A stretch of DNA of 22,676 bases from an uncultured Blautia sp. (GTDB taxonomy: Bacteria; Bacillota_A; Clostridia; Lachnospirales; Lachnospiraceae): contig CAJLTE010000049.1 of the NCBI GenBank assembly GCA_905209435.1, positions 1 to 22,676 of the forward strand, written 5' to 3'. Position 1 is the stretch's first letter. Every line of letters begins with the position of its first letter. The translations under genes and the position numbers were made by a program. Below the pieces are notes generated by a model that searched no databases, was not told where the DNA came from, and saw only the letters and a list, made by a program, of their open reading frames with translations. Positions 22,095-22,676 of this stretch are shown here, one piece after another.

Positions 22095-22146
22095 ACAGTT
22101 TGCAGTTTATACTTATTTATACTCTACTTTCTGCCTTTCGCAGATC

Positions 22147-22676
22147 TCACTCTTCTTCACGATGCTTATGATGTTCGTGACGTTTATGGTGTTTGTCATC
22201 CATCTTATGATGGTGTCCATGCTTATGTTTCGCATTTCCGCACACTTCACATCCAACTTCTATCTTCCCCTGTGTATCCTCATCCCAGGTTCCGTAGGAA
22301 ACCATCGGAGTATCTTTCATAATACACAGACTAATGGTCTGGTAAAGAATAATACCCCCCATTTTCGCTCTGTATACAAACAGTTCACGTCCAAAGTAAT
22401 CACAGATTCTTCCCAGTACTTCGCCCTCTTTAAATGTCTCACCCGGCTGTTTCGCAGAATACCAGCATCCTGATACCGGTGCGTCCTCATAGATGACAGG
22501 ACTTACTTCTACCGGTGGTTTTCCATGCATATGGGATTTACCGCGAAGAACTCCGAGATGTCTGAGAATATTCTTTACATCATGAACGTCTTCTGCCACC
22601 AGGTCTTCACACCAGCGGGAGCTGTGTCCACGTTCCAGCAGGATACTTGGGATTCCCATGCTTCCGGCATAGTTGT
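22147..22676 (-). CDS. Aspartoacylase/succinylglutamate desuccinylase-family protein, 5' end outside window
   Basis: The visible C-terminal part (about 176 residues) belongs to the AstE/AspA zinc-hydrolase family (M14-like), which removes an acyl group from an amino acid amide bond. GIPSILLERGHSS carries the conserved catalytic Glu strand (LLERG); the zinc-ligand region lies upstream, beyond the edge. The beta-barrel domain follows (APVSGCWYSAKQPGETFKEG, GRELFVYRAKMGGIILY). The last about 40 residues are unusual: a CEVCGN motif then a tail in which 11 of about 30 residues are His, together with Lys and Glu. The frame continues without a stop to the window edge (NYAGSMGIP), so the gene is partial and the internal ATG at 22659 is not its start. 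Confidence 0.85.
   Translation of the reverse strand, partial: NYAGSMGIPSILLERGHSSRWCEDLVAEDVHDVKNILRHLGVLRGKSHMHGKPPVEVSPVIYEDAPVSGCWYSAKQPGETFKEGEVLGRICDYFGRELFVYRAKMGGIILYQTISLCIMKDTPMVSYGTWDEDTQGKIEVGCEVCGNAKHKHGHHHKMDDKHHKRHEHHKHREEE

Noticed and set aside
1..22676. CRISPR array, tRNA or rRNA genes
   Set aside because: No regularly spaced repeats of suitable length and no cloverleaf or rRNA core sequence were seen on either strand.

Overview
The window looks like a chromosomal segment of a low-GC, spore-forming Gram-positive gut bacterium, most likely of the family Lachnospiraceae. This rests on codon use, strong GGAGG-type ribosome binding sites, a SpoIIID-like sporulation regulator fragment, and the gene families themselves. 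The assignment is inferred from gene content only.

Layout. Positions 1-3300 are an accessory patch: a broken spoIIID-like gene under a sigma-E-like promoter, an overlapping two-gene ATPase plus TOPRIM-like pair that resembles phage-defence modules, and a decayed IS150-type element. Positions 3367-4593 hold a serine/threonine symporter (sstT). Positions 4781-9546 are a four-gene sugar or polyol operon (ABC ATPase, permease, binding protein, zinc polyol dehydrogenase) with a strong promoter, divergent from a ROK regulator (9824-10948). Next come a small alarmone synthetase, a MATE exporter pseudogene with an internal deletion, an uncharacterised phosphoribosyltransferase-like gene (13137-14225), and a divergent asparaginase with a structured leader. 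A broken RelB/DinJ-like antitoxin remnant follows, then citC and citX (citrate lyase activation, with no lyase subunits nearby). A nucleotidyltransferase/HEPN toxin-antitoxin pair follows in which the HEPN toxin has lost its core. The last part holds fucO with an upstream TetR gene and a 15-bp perfect inverted repeat, a cobalamin riboswitch with its terminator but no adjacent gene, a DUF2284 metal-binding protein that carries an antitoxin-like tail, and the end of an aspartoacylase/desuccinylase-family gene with a histidine-rich C-terminus.

How it works together. Two functional themes are clear: import and oxidation of a sugar alcohol (ABC transporter, dehydrogenase, ROK repressor) and fermentative or amino-acid metabolism (sstT, asparaginase, citCX, fucO). 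Between these blocks lie decaying accessory genes (IS, MATE, antitoxin, HEPN, spoIIID), several damaged by internal deletion or a point stop. No intact transposon, CRISPR array, rRNA or tRNA gene was seen. The strongest novelty candidates are the DUF2284 protein with the antitoxin-like tail (which has a broken homologue 6 kb away), the ATPase/TOPRIM-like pair, and the orphan cobalamin riboswitch.
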